Below the pieces are notes generated by a model. It did no database searches. It saw only the letters and a list, made by a program, of their open reading frames with translations, and was not told the origin of the DNA. Both the position numbers and the translations under genes were made by a program. Below, one piece after another: positions 28,523 to 37,184 of a DNA stretch of 64,000 nucleotides; within the stretch, counting starts at the first letter, position 1; each line of letters starts with the position of its first letter. Origin of the DNA: Thalassotalea nanhaiensis (GTDB lineage Bacteria; Pseudomonadota; Gammaproteobacteria; Enterobacterales; Alteromonadaceae); the NCBI RefSeq assembly GCF_031583575.1, contig NZ_CP134146.1, forward strand, positions 3,906,001-3,970,000, read 5' to 3'.

Positions 28523-29350
28523 CTATTGAATTGCATAGAATTTTTGCGCCGTAGCAGCCCAAATATTTTCTTGTTGTTGTGTGGTTAATGACTTAACGAA
28601 AGTCTCTACTTGTTTTGTCCAACTTGAATAATTGGAACTAAGGTAAACAACTGGCCAATCACTTCCCCACATTAATCGTTCAGCGCCAAAGCATAATAAA
28701 AGATGCTGCATATAAGGGCTGATTTTATCGAGTTCTGGATTAATTCCGGCTTCAGTCACTAAACCGGATAATTTACAGTAAACTGAAGGGTTACGCGCAA
28801 TGCTAGATATTTTTTCATACCACTGTGTCGTTAAGCCGCTCTCTATAGAAGGTTTGGCGCCGTGATCTATCACTACTTTAAGGTTCGGGTATCGCTTAAT
28901 TAAGATAGACAAAACATCTAAATGCTTAGGCAAAATCAAGGCATCAAAGGTTAATTCTTTAGCAATTAACATGTCAAAAATAGGGGCAAGCTCAGGTTTG
29001 AGTATCCAGTTAACATCGTCAATATCTTGCAGCATTGGTCTTATTCCTTTAAAAAAAGGATTTTGACTAAAACGTTGTAAATCGAGTAAGCCTTGCTCAC
29101 TTTCCATATTTATCCAACCGACAACACCCGCGATAAAGTCATGCTCGCTAGCGAGCTCTAACAAATATTCGGTTTCTGCAGTTGTTTCGGCCGCTTGAAC
29201 TAAAATGGTTTTACTCACCTTTGCATCACTTAGTAGTGGTTTAATATCGATTGGCTGAAAGTCTCTGTATAAGCTCTCTAATTCTGGCGTTAACCAGTCA
29301 TAATCACCTCGAGATACTTGCCAAAAATGTTGATGAGAGTCTATACGCAT
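28523..29350 (-). CDS. Amidohydrolase-superfamily L-fucono-lactonase
   Basis: A 275-residue amidohydrolase-2 family protein. It opens with the metal-type motif SHQHFW (His6, His8), has FIAGVVGWINM, VVIDHGAKP and ends the active site with MWGSDWPV. This matches the lactonases of the cog3618 type, including Cj0487 in the Campylobacter fucose cluster. It would hydrolyse L-fucono-1,5-lactone to L-fuconate. It lies between the dehydrogenase (29362-30384) and the SDR gene, 11 and 14 bases from its neighbours, as expected for the second step of the route. Confidence 0.88.
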   Translation of the reverse strand: MRIDSHQHFWQVSRGDYDWLTPELESLYRDFQPIDIKPLLSDAKVSKTILVQAAETTAETEYLLELASEHDFIAGVVGWINMESEQGLLDLQRFSQNPFFKGIRPMLQDIDDVNWILKPELAPIFDMLIAKELTFDALILPKHLDVLSILIKRYPNLKVVIDHGAKPSIESGLTTQWYEKISSIARNPSVYCKLSGLVTEAGINPELDKISPYMQHLLLCFGAERLMWGSDWPVVYLSSNYSSWTKQVETFVKSLTTQQQENIWAATAQKFYAIQ

Positions 29351-29361
29351 AATTTTTTACT

Positions 29362-30384
29362 CTATTTATCCGTAGGCACTGGCGCATCAGGGGACAATAA
29401 ACCTGAACGTTGTAACGCTGACCAAAAGTCACTAGGGATATCATATTGCATTTGCAGAGCGGTAGTTTCTACTCGATTTGCTGAGCTTAACCCCGGAATG
29501 ACACTAACCACGCTTGGGTGAGCTAAAGGAAACTGCAGTGCGGCGGCGGCAAGAGGTACATTATACTCTTCGCAAATACCTTCAATTTTGGCGACTTTAT
29601 TAATAATATCTTTACTCGCCGGTTCATAATTATAATGAGGAATTACACCGTCACGCTTAACGCCAGTGGCAAGAATACCAGAGTTGTATGGACCACCTAA
29701 CACAATAGAGCTGTTTTCTTTTAAACAACGTGGGAGAAAGCTTTCAATCGCTTTTTGCTCTAATAAGGTGTAACGACCGGCAAGTAAGAAACAATCAAAG
29801 TAGCCGTGATCCATTGCTTGTTCACATACTTCATATTCGTTAACGCCCAAACCGATAGCAGAAACCAAGCCTTGTGAACGAAGCTCATCCATGGCTCTAT
29901 AGCCACCTTCCATTGCTATTTTAAATAATCGGTCATGGTCATCACCATGTGTTACTCGGCCAATATCATGCATGTACAAAATATCAATTTTTGACAATCC
30001 GAGTCGTTGAATGCTGTGCTCAAATGAACGCATAATGCCGTCGTATGAGTAGTCATATTTTGGCTCAAAAGGCATTGGTGAACAAAAACCATATTTGTCT
30101 TCAGCTTTGGCGCAAGGCTCTAAAATTCGACCAACCTTGGTGGAAAGGACAAAGTCATTGCTATCATATTCTCTTAAGGCATTACCAACTCGACGTTCGC
30201 TTAAACCAAAGCCATAAAAAGGCGCTGTATCAAATTGATTCAACCCAAGGTCGATGGCTTTTTTAATACTCAGCTGTGCATCTTCATCAGCCATAGGACG
30301 GTATAAATTGCCAAATGTTGCTGCACCGAACCCTAACTCAGTTACCTTTAAGTTAGTATTTCCTATTTGTCTTTTTTTAAACAT
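29362..30384 (-). CDS. Aldo/keto reductase; probable L-fucose (D-threo-aldose) 1-dehydrogenase
   Basis: A 340-residue AKR-family enzyme. The catalytic tetrad is visible: Asp52 and Tyr57 in FDTAPFYGFGLSERRVG, Lys83 in STKVG, and His139 in LYMHDIGR. FDTAPFYG followed by SERR is typical of the D-threo-aldose/L-fucose dehydrogenase and pyridoxal dehydrogenase branch. It would oxidise L-fucose to the lactone with NAD(P)+. It is followed after 11 bases by the lactonase gene, so substrate and product fit. The alternative, a generic aldehyde reductase, is less likely in this operon. Confidence 0.87.
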   Translation of the reverse strand: MFKKRQIGNTNLKVTELGFGAATFGNLYRPMADEDAQLSIKKAIDLGLNQFDTAPFYGFGLSERRVGNALREYDSNDFVLSTKVGRILEPCAKAEDKYGFCSPMPFEPKYDYSYDGIMRSFEHSIQRLGLSKIDILYMHDIGRVTHGDDHDRLFKIAMEGGYRAMDELRSQGLVSAIGLGVNEYEVCEQAMDHGYFDCFLLAGRYTLLEQKAIESFLPRCLKENSSIVLGGPYNSGILATGVKRDGVIPHYNYEPASKDIINKVAKIEGICEEYNVPLAAAALQFPLAHPSVVSVIPGLSSANRVETTALQMQYDIPSDFWSALQRSGLLSPDAPVPTDK

Positions 30385-30397
30385 TTTTATTTCTCAA

Positions 30398-31591
30398 TTA
30401 TCTGACAGTAGGCAAACATGAAGGCCCAATCGCTTCAAACCTTTTATAGGTGATAATACTCTCTTGGTGACCTAATTCTTCTGACTTAGTTTGCTTGCCA
30501 GACGCAACCTGGGCAACTAAATCAAATACTTCATCGCCCACTTGAGCAATGGTAGCGGTACCAGTAATAACTTTACCTGCATTAATATCCATGTCATCAG
30601 ATAAATTTTCATACGTTTCAGGGTTTGCACACACTTTTATCACAGGTGATATAGCAGATCCAACAACAGAACCTCGACCGGTAGTAAATAAAATAAGGTG
30701 AGAGCCCGATGCTATCATTTCCATAATTTCTGCATTATCTGAAATATTTGGGAAACCAAATAACGGAGTGTCATCTGGTACAACATCCATTAAATACAGC
30801 CCGCCCTGTTTAGGGATATCGCCTGGTTTAATTAAGCCATGAATTTTAGAGCTACCCGATTTAGCATAAGCGCCCATGGACTTCTCTTCTTGAGTTGTTA
30901 ATCCGCCTTCAGCATTACCTGGCGCAAAACTGCCGTAGCCCATTAAGGTGTAGTAATTTTCAGCTTTCTCAACTGACTTCATAATTTCTTCACCAAGCTC
31001 TGGCGTTATTGCACGGTCAGCCATGATTTGTTCACAGCCAATCAACTCGCCTGTTTCTTCAAAAATACATGCAGAGCCTTGCTCAATTAATCGGTCAAAA
31101 CAATGTCCAACGGCAGGGTTTGCACCTATACCACTTGTGCCATCAGAGCCACCGCAAATTGTACCAACTATTAATTCGCTCATATCCATGGCAACCATTT
31201 CACATTTTTGTGCTGCACTTACAAGATCTTTAACTCTATCTAGTCCTGCTGCTATTGTACTTTTGGTACCACCAGCTTTTTGTATAACCAAGGTTTCAAC
31301 CGGTCTTCCACTGGCTGCTATTGTTTGTGATAACTGCTCTCGATTAAACCCTTCACAACCTAATGAAACAACCAACACGCCGGCAACGTTCGGATGAGAA
31401 CAAAGATTTTCCATAATATTTAGAGAATATTCATTAGGGTAACAACCTGGAAAACCGATTAATTGCACATCGTCTGACTCACTTTGATTGACAATTTCTC
31501 GTGCAACATGATGAGCGCATTCAACTAAATAGGTAACTAAAACTAAATTGCGAATACCTTTGCGACCATCTGCTCTTAAATATCCTTGCAT
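30398..31591 (-). CDS. UxaA-type sugar-acid dehydratase, large subunit (probable L-fuconate dehydratase)
   Basis: A 397-residue protein matching the C-terminal catalytic part of altronate dehydratase (UxaA/GarD/SuyB family). Visible blocks are GFPGCYPNEYS, VLVVSLGCEGFN, the signature GTICGGSDGTSGIGANPAVG and FTTGRGSVVGSAISPVIKV. These enzymes use a metal centre to remove water from sugar acids. Here the step needed is L-fuconate to 2-keto-3-deoxy-L-fuconate, for which Xanthomonas uses an unrelated enolase-family enzyme. The start codon overlaps the stop of the small-subunit gene by one base (TAATG), indicating translational coupling. Substrate is inferred from the operon. Confidence 0.87.
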   Translation of the reverse strand: MQGYLRADGRKGIRNLVLVTYLVECAHHVAREIVNQSESDDVQLIGFPGCYPNEYSLNIMENLCSHPNVAGVLVVSLGCEGFNREQLSQTIAASGRPVETLVIQKAGGTKSTIAAGLDRVKDLVSAAQKCEMVAMDMSELIVGTICGGSDGTSGIGANPAVGHCFDRLIEQGSACIFEETGELIGCEQIMADRAITPELGEEIMKSVEKAENYYTLMGYGSFAPGNAEGGLTTQEEKSMGAYAKSGSSKIHGLIKPGDIPKQGGLYLMDVVPDDTPLFGFPNISDNAEIMEMIASGSHLILFTTGRGSVVGSAISPVIKVCANPETYENLSDDMDINAGKVITGTATIAQVGDEVFDLVAQVASGKQTKSEELGHQESIITYKRFEAIGPSCLPTVR

Positions 31592-31893
31592 TATTCTTCT
31601 CCTGCTCGCTTTTGACGAGTATGACTGGCGATATAATCGCTTTTCATATTATGCATATGAACATGCTCGCCAAACGCTATATTTTCGGTTGTTGAACCAA
31701 TTGGTGCACCATACTTGATCACTTTGTCACCTTGGATTAAGTCAAATCTGGCAATTTTGTGACCCACATTAATTTCGGTCTGAATGGTCAGCATTCTTTC
31801 CTCTAAGCATACTTCAACACCAGCCTTTACCTGCTCACAACAGACAAAAACATTATCTTCCTTGCTTAATAAAACAAAACGCTGATCAATCAT
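31591..31893 (-). CDS. UxaA-type dehydratase, small SAF-domain subunit
   Basis: A 100-residue SAF-like domain that corresponds to the N-terminal part of UxaA. It has VCCEQVKAGVEVC, VGHKIARFDLIQGDKVIKYG and the ending GEHVHMHNMKSDY, with the conserved His-Val-His segment. In E. coli UxaA this domain and the large catalytic part are one chain; here they are two genes joined by a one-base overlap, as in SuyA/SuyB and in the split Campylobacter fucose-cluster genes. It is the first gene of the fucose catabolic operon. The residues after the SAF core (HTRQKRAGEE) are likely a flexible tail. Confidence 0.87.
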   Translation of the reverse strand: MIDQRFVLLSKEDNVFVCCEQVKAGVEVCLEERMLTIQTEINVGHKIARFDLIQGDKVIKYGAPIGSTTENIAFGEHVHMHNMKSDYIASHTRQKRAGEE

Positions 31894-32191
31894 TTATTAA
31901 ATAAACCTATAAAAATTATGTACCCACTTATTTATCGTCATAACACTAAAAGACAATTAATGAGGGCTTTTAAAATATAAATTTATTTAAACACTAACAT
32001 TTATCAAGGTCAATATATTTTATGTATTTTTATATATAGAATATACACAATTAATTCTTAACGAGGCAAAATTAGTCGAAAAAAGCAAAACAGCTGAATC
32101 AACTATAAATATATAGACAATAAAAATTGGACATTATTAAAGTAGTAAAAAGATAAAGTGTCTTGCTTTTCAGACGTTGAAATTGCTTGTA
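31894..32191. promoter_or_regulatory. Promoter region of the fucose catabolic operon
   Basis: A 298-base, very AT-rich gap before the first gene of the operon. It holds TTTTTATATATAGAA at 32027-32041, identical over 15 bases to a site in the control region 20994-21286. This shared sequence could be an operator for the GntR-type regulator or part of a shared promoter. No terminator hairpin was found for the kinase/phosphatase gene that ends at 32192. Confidence 0.45.
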
Positions 32192-33964
32192 CTAGTTGGC
32201 CACTGACAAGATAAGAGCAATAAATAAAATTAGAGATACGCCTTGCCAAAACTTAACTGGATTGCGCTGAAGAATTGGCTGCTTTTTATATTCTTCAACG
32301 GCGACTAAATTTGGTTTGGTTAAGTCGGCGGCTAATTCAGAGAAGGCCTGATACCTTGTCTTTGGATCTGCCTGTGTACATTGTTGCAGGCTTAGGTCTA
32401 ACCATAATGGCAATTCAGGTCTGAACTGTTTAATACTGCGATATTGCCATTGCTGATAGCTAGTTTGAGTAATTGTAGTATTTTGCATCGGTTTGTAGGG
32501 TAATTCGCCACAAAGCATTTCATAGCAAATAACCCCCAGTGAGAATATATCACTCACATTGGTGGCGCTTAATTCTAATAACGTTTCCGGGGCAATGTAA
32601 TTTAACGATCCCTGCGGCACAGTTTCGGTTAATGTGTCGTTATTTTCATCAAGGGAGGCGATTAGCGCCGTACCATAATCAATTAATTTTACCTGACCAA
32701 ATTTATCGATCATTATATTGTCAGGTTTAAGATCTCTATGGACCAATTCTAAGCGTTGAAACGTTCTAAGTGCGGCAATAACCTGGCTGACGATTTCCCT
32801 TACTTGGGCAATACTTGGCTTGGGGTTATCAAACATCCACTCGCTTAAGGTTTGACCTTCAATATATTCGCACACATGATAAAGAAAACGGCTATCTTTT
32901 TGATCGCTTTTAACCCGCATTATATTGCTATGCTTAATGCGTTCTCCAACCCAAGCTTCACGCATAAAGCCTTGTAGATAAATGGTGTCGTCGGCAAAGT
33001 TTTGTGACGGCACCTTTAGAACTACCGGCGTTGATTGCTCTTCATGTTGCGCTAAATATAGGTGCGAGCGGTGACTTGCATGGATAATTTTAGCTATTTT
33101 ATAGCCATCAAGCTTAGTGCCAACGTTAAGGGCTGGAGGAATGCGCCGACTTAATAAGTTGCGCTCTATTTCTTGGGTTTGTCGATTAGGTGTTGTGTGA
33201 ATATATACTAATAGGCAGCTAACATTGTCATCACTGCCTTGCTCAATTGCGTATTCAACAATTTGCTTACTGAGTTGTTCAAGTTCTATATTGCTAGGAT
33301 GTTTTGGCAGAGTAGATAATTGCTGTTTAACATATTTAGCCGATACATAATCGTGCACACCATCACAGGTTAACGCATAAATATCGCCATTTTGAATATC
33401 CACTTGATGAACATCTACTTGCAGCCTTGAATCGGCGCCAAGCGCACGAGTAAGCACTGCGTTATTCGCACCTTGTTTACGATTATGATCACTGGTTATT
33501 ATTTCAAGTTGCTGATTTTTATAAACACTGATGCGTGTGTCGCCCAAGTGAAAGATATAGCCGGTTGATGACTTAACAATAAATGCAGAAAAAGTGGTTA
33601 ACCATTGTTGTGCCTGACCACTTATCGAGTCGGTTTGAGAATACAGCCATTGATTCAAACTGGTTAATACTTTTGCTGCCGACTTACGTGTAGACCAAGT
33701 TTGTGGGGTTGAATAATATTGCTCAATAAATTGAGTAACAGCAAGCTGTGCAGCTTCTGCCGCTTTGGAGGCACTTGATACACCGTCGGCAATGGCAGCA
33801 ACCGCTCCTTTGGATGACAATTCACTTGCTTTAGGAATAAAAGCTGCGAACGCATCTTGGTTTTCAGCTTTTTTACCGGCACAAGAATAACCACCAAAGT
33901 GCAACTGCAATTGAGCGGTTACACTTAGGTTCTTCTCTATATTCTTTACTTCATTTGCCGACAT
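32192..33964 (-). CDS. Fused PP2C phosphatase and Ser/Thr protein kinase, membrane-anchored
   Basis: A 590-residue bifunctional regulator. Residues ~20-260 are a PP2C phosphatase (NQDAFAAF, AAIADGVSS, FHLGDTRISVY, LTCDGVHDYV, GSDDNVSCL). Residues ~285-550 are a eukaryotic-like kinase with VVLKVPSQ, catalytic loop HRDLKPDNIM (about 407-416), DYGTA in place of DFG, and APETL. The glycine loop is hard to recognise (IIHASHRSHLYL). A single C-terminal membrane segment (about 572-590) anchors it. Pseudomonas aeruginosa PA1782 has the same architecture beside nasA and nirBD, so a role in nitrate assimilation is likely; NarK starts 20 bases upstream here. Its protein targets are unknown. Confidence 0.9.
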   Translation of the reverse strand: MSANEVKNIEKNLSVTAQLQLHFGGYSCAGKKAENQDAFAAFIPKASELSSKGAVAAIADGVSSASKAAEAAQLAVTQFIEQYYSTPQTWSTRKSAAKVLTSLNQWLYSQTDSISGQAQQWLTTFSAFIVKSSTGYIFHLGDTRISVYKNQQLEIITSDHNRKQGANNAVLTRALGADSRLQVDVHQVDIQNGDIYALTCDGVHDYVSAKYVKQQLSTLPKHPSNIELEQLSKQIVEYAIEQGSDDNVSCLLVYIHTTPNRQTQEIERNLLSRRIPPALNVGTKLDGYKIAKIIHASHRSHLYLAQHEEQSTPVVLKVPSQNFADDTIYLQGFMREAWVGERIKHSNIMRVKSDQKDSRFLYHVCEYIEGQTLSEWMFDNPKPSIAQVREIVSQVIAALRTFQRLELVHRDLKPDNIMIDKFGQVKLIDYGTALIASLDENNDTLTETVPQGSLNYIAPETLLELSATNVSDIFSLGVICYEMLCGELPYKPMQNTTITQTSYQQWQYRSIKQFRPELPLWLDLSLQQCTQADPKTRYQAFSELAADLTKPNLVAVEEYKKQPILQRNPVKFWQGVSLILFIALILSVAN

Positions 33965-33983
33965 AATATAGCTCTACTAAAAC

Positions 33984-35453
33984 TTAAGTAACATTAATTA
34001 ATTCAATCGTGCCGTCTTCGCGAACCTCTGTCATAGTGCCCTCTGGCTCTTCCATAAACAGTAATGTTATAAAGCCAACTACCGCTGTTGCCGCAATCAC
34101 TAAGAAGAACTGTTGATAACTTACCATTGATAGTACAGTTAAATACACTACTGCACCAACGTTACCATAAGCCCCCGTCATACCGGCAATTTGTCCGGTT
34201 AAGCGACGTTTAATTAATGGTACTGCTGCAAATACCGCACCTTCGCCAGCTTGTACAAAAAACGAACACGCCATTGCAGCTAATACCGCCAACGCTAATG
34301 GCCAGCTGCTGTCGATACTAGACATTGTTAAATAACCGAGAGCTAATCCTGCAGTTAATATTAACAGTGTTTTTTTACGGCCAAATTTATCACTTATCCA
34401 ACCACCACCTGGTCGAGACATTAAATTCATAAACGCATAAAGTGATGCTAATAAACCGGCGTACACCATATCCAATGAAAATACTTCGGCAAAAAATAAT
34501 GGCAACATTGAAATAACAGCTAACTCTGAGCCGAAAGTAGCAAAGTACAAGATATTAAGCACAGCAACTTGTTTAAATTTATACTGATGAATTTCTGGTA
34601 CTGGCTTTTTAAAGACGTGACCATTTACTTTATAGGTTTGTTTTACTTCATAAATAAACAACAAGACTAGAGCAAAATAAGCAATAAGCGCACTTTGCTC
34701 GGAAAACAAACTTACGCCATTTGGTGATAACTTCCAGGTTAATAAAGACAAGGCACCATACATTGGAATTTTCATTACCAGTAATAACCAAAAGTCGCCT
34801 TTACTGGTTACTTCCATTGCACCGGTTTGCTTAGGTTTAAAGTACGTTGACCCTTTTGGGGTATCTGACACATTTAAATACCAAACAACACTAAATATTA
34901 AGCTAAGTAAGCCTGACAAGCCAACGGCATAACGCCAGCCATCATCACCACCGAATAATAAAGCGATTGCTGGTAGTGACATAGCTGCAGCTGCTGAGCC
35001 AAAATTACCCCATCCACCATAAATACCTTCAGCAGTGCCTAGCTCATTAGCAGGAAACCACTCGCTGACCATACGAATGCCAATAACGAAACCAGCACCA
35101 ATAAAACCAAGTAAGAATCGTGCTATTGCTGCTTGTTCAAAATTACTGGCTGTGGCAAACATAAAACAAGGAATGCTGCATAATGCTAACACCCAAGTGT
35201 AGGTAAGTTTTGGACCATAACGATCGGTTAGCATACCGATAATCACCCGAGCTGGAATGGTTAATGCGACATTCAAGATCAATAGCGTTTTAATTTCACT
35301 TGAAGACAACCCCAAGCTGTTAGCAATAACCGCCAATAGCGGCGCATGGTTAAACCACACTACAAAGGTGATAAAAAATGCCATCCAGCTTAAGTGAAGG
35401 GTTTTCATTTTCCCTGTAAATGACCACAGTTTAATACCTGCATGCTCACTCAT
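33984..35453 (-). CDS. NarK/NasA-type nitrate transporter
   Basis: An MFS transporter of 489 residues from ATG 35453. I chose this start because GGAG lies 6 bases before it; the in-frame ATG at 35465 precedes that ribosome-binding site. It has twelve membrane segments and both nitrate signature regions, [17 protein letters not shown] and [15 protein letters not shown]. The DRYGPKLTY loop is the MFS motif after segment 2. It brings in nitrate (or nitrite) for assimilation. It is paired with the kinase/phosphatase gene, 19 bases downstream. No nitrate or nitrite reductase genes follow in this window. Confidence 0.92.
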   Translation of the reverse strand: MSEHAGIKLWSFTGKMKTLHLSWMAFFITFVVWFNHAPLLAVIANSLGLSSSEIKTLLILNVALTIPARVIIGMLTDRYGPKLTYTWVLALCSIPCFMFATASNFEQAAIARFLLGFIGAGFVIGIRMVSEWFPANELGTAEGIYGGWGNFGSAAAAMSLPAIALLFGGDDGWRYAVGLSGLLSLIFSVVWYLNVSDTPKGSTYFKPKQTGAMEVTSKGDFWLLLVMKIPMYGALSLLTWKLSPNGVSLFSEQSALIAYFALVLLFIYEVKQTYKVNGHVFKKPVPEIHQYKFKQVAVLNILYFATFGSELAVISMLPLFFAEVFSLDMVYAGLLASLYAFMNLMSRPGGGWISDKFGRKKTLLILTAGLALGYLTMSSIDSSWPLALAVLAAMACSFFVQAGEGAVFAAVPLIKRRLTGQIAGMTGAYGNVGAVVYLTVLSMVSYQQFFLVIAATAVVGFITLLFMEEPEGTMTEVREDGTIELINVT

Positions 35454-35628
35454 ATTTAACTCCATATGTTTTTAATACTGCAATTAAAAAGAATATTGCA
35501 AAGCCAATGCCAACTAAAAAACAAACAAAATAACCATTAAAAACAGCAACATAATAGGATGTACGAAATAAGCTGAGTAAGCTAATTGCACTCAATATGA
35601 ACTTATGCACGTTTTGAGTGCGACTCAC
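35446..35628 (-). CDS. Possible small membrane protein ahead of narK
   Basis: A 60-codon frame that starts with GTG and ends in the first codons of narK (stop TGA inside ATGAGTGA). The product would be strongly hydrophobic, with one or two membrane segments (about 10-30 and 31-52). The overlap with the narK start looks like translational coupling. Against it: a weak ribosome-binding site, a GTG start and no recognised family. It could equally be the narK leader. Confidence 0.28.
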   Translation of the reverse strand: MSRTQNVHKFILSAISLLSLFRTSYYVAVFNGYFVCFLVGIGFAIFFLIAVLKTYGVKYE

Positions 35629-35691
35629 ACTTTTGACATTTAACCTTAATCTACGCCAAAATTAGACAGGCACTTTTTTAGAGAAACATCT

Positions 35692-36204
35692 GTGGGCAGA
35701 TATTTTTTTGGCTTGAACTTAGCAAACAACAGCAAGCAAGATATTGCGAACTGGCGTGAGCAATACTTACCGAATGATACTAAGTCGGTAACATCGGAGA
35801 ACTTTCATATTACTCTGCTTTTTCTAGGGAATGTTGATGAGGAAACCATGAGCCTGTGCGTTAAAGCCGTTAATCATATATACGCTGAACAGTTTTCAAT
35901 TTCGTTAAACAATATTGGCTTTTGGGCGAAACCGAAAGTGTTGTTTTTAGGCAGTGACCGTGTTGCGAATAACCTTGTAACATTAGTGGAAAAACTGACT
36001 AATATCGCGCTCGAACTTGCCGTTAATATACAACAACGGCCGTATATTCCACATTTAACCTTATGCAGAAAAGCCAAACACCTGCCAGATGTTCTTGTCA
36101 GCCCAAACTTTAACATTGAGTTCAGTAGCTTTTGTTTATATGAATCAATATCAACAGACCAAGGTGTTAAATATAAGGTCATTCATAGTTGGCCATTACG
36201 GTAA
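35692..36204 (+). CDS. thpR: RNA 2',3'-cyclic phosphodiesterase (2'-5' RNA ligase family)
   Basis: A 170-residue 2H phosphoesterase, the usual length for ThpR. The two H-x-T-x motifs are HITL (His39) and HLTL (His121), which form the catalytic pair. FLGNVDE follows the first motif as in the family. It hydrolyses RNA 2',3'-cyclic phosphate ends and can join 2'-5' ends in vitro. The start is GTG at 35692 after a weak AGAGA. It is divergent from narK and alone in its unit, though the MenA-like gene follows after 80 bases. Confidence 0.88.
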   Translation: MGRYFFGLNLANNSKQDIANWREQYLPNDTKSVTSENFHITLLFLGNVDEETMSLCVKAVNHIYAEQFSISLNNIGFWAKPKVLFLGSDRVANNLVTLVEKLTNIALELAVNIQQRPYIPHLTLCRKAKHLPDVLVSPNFNIEFSSFCLYESISTDQGVKYKVIHSWPLR

Positions 36205-36284
36205 TATTTAATCTTTAAAATGGCAGAAACGCAGTTAATTTTTGTGTAATATAGTGCTCTGAATTTTTAGACGCCTAACTCTTT

Positions 36285-37184
36285 ATGCCTGTAGCAATTA
36301 ATTTATTTTTATCCGCAATTCGACCAATTACCTTTTTCATGCCTTGTGCAGCAATAATATTAGGTGCGGGTTTATCCGCGTATAGTGGTGTGGTTGATGG
36401 CTCGTTATTTATTTCATTATTAATTCTTGCGCTATTGGCTCAAATTACCGTTAATCTGGCTGATGATTATCAACGAGCATTCATTACCAACGCACAAGCA
36501 TTAGATCAACAAAGCCCGTCCAGCCAAAAACAACTGCATGTTCGCCATCAAATGTTAAAGTTAATACTTGGTTGCTTCTCAGTGTTTACTTTGGGATTAA
36601 CCGTGCTTAGTAAAATGACCACTGATGGTAGTTTTCTTGCGTACGGCTTAACCGCATTATCGGCACTAATAATGTTGATGATATTACGCCTAAAAACAAG
36701 ACAGCCTGGTGATGTTAAAGCAATATCGATCAGTTCAATATTTGCTCATGTATTATTACTTGGTTTTTCACCAACCCTAGTTAGTTACTACTTACACACA
36801 TCACAGCTAAGTTATACAGTAGTAGGATTAGCTTTTTGCTCAGGGTTATTGGCATTAACCGTGTTATTTATCAGAAATTGCAAACGACAAATAAACAATG
36901 AACCAAGCATTAACAGTGAAAATTTAACGCCTGCGTTTAAATTATTATTGAACGTGCAACTGGTCATAGTCGCGATAGTATTTATTTCGGTTTTAGCGAT
37001 TATTTACTTCGGCCAATTACCGTTGTTTTCAGGGTTATTTATCTTTACCCTACCGTCATTTGTTGGCTCCATAATGACCGTTAAACATATGCCTGAAGAA
37101 GACGTAGTACAAACGCAAATAACCAAAATTATATTTACCGGCTTTGCCTTTTGGATATTGTTTGTTATTGGCTTAATGCTTTAG
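36285..37184 (+). CDS. MenA/UbiA-like prenyltransferase homologue, divergent
   Basis: A 299-residue integral membrane protein with eight or nine predicted segments. The opening LSAIRPITFFMPCAAIILGAGLSA resembles MenA, and QITVNLADDYQRAF aligns with the first Asp-rich region (N-x-x-N-D-Y). LKTRQPGDVKAISISS aligns with the second loop (normally LGYRGLGE). The extra Asp residues needed to bind the prenyl diphosphate magnesium are reduced in both places, so enzymatic activity is uncertain. Its end overlaps the convergent MscS gene by 4 bases. Possible roles are menaquinone/other quinone prenylation or an unrelated duty of a divergent UbiA-fold protein. Confidence 0.6.
   Translation: MPVAINLFLSAIRPITFFMPCAAIILGAGLSAYSGVVDGSLFISLLILALLAQITVNLADDYQRAFITNAQALDQQSPSSQKQLHVRHQMLKLILGCFSVFTLGLTVLSKMTTDGSFLAYGLTALSALIMLMILRLKTRQPGDVKAISISSIFAHVLLLGFSPTLVSYYLHTSQLSYTVVGLAFCSGLLALTVLFIRNCKRQINNEPSINSENLTPAFKLLLNVQLVIVAIVFISVLAIIYFGQLPLFSGLFIFTLPSFVGSIMTVKHMPEEDVVQTQITKIIFTGFAFWILFVIGLML

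Noticed and set aside
31023-31397. Plus-strand 124-codon frame inside the fucose operon
   Set aside because: Antisense to the UxaA-type large subunit, whose conserved GTICGGSDGTSGIGANP block runs through it.
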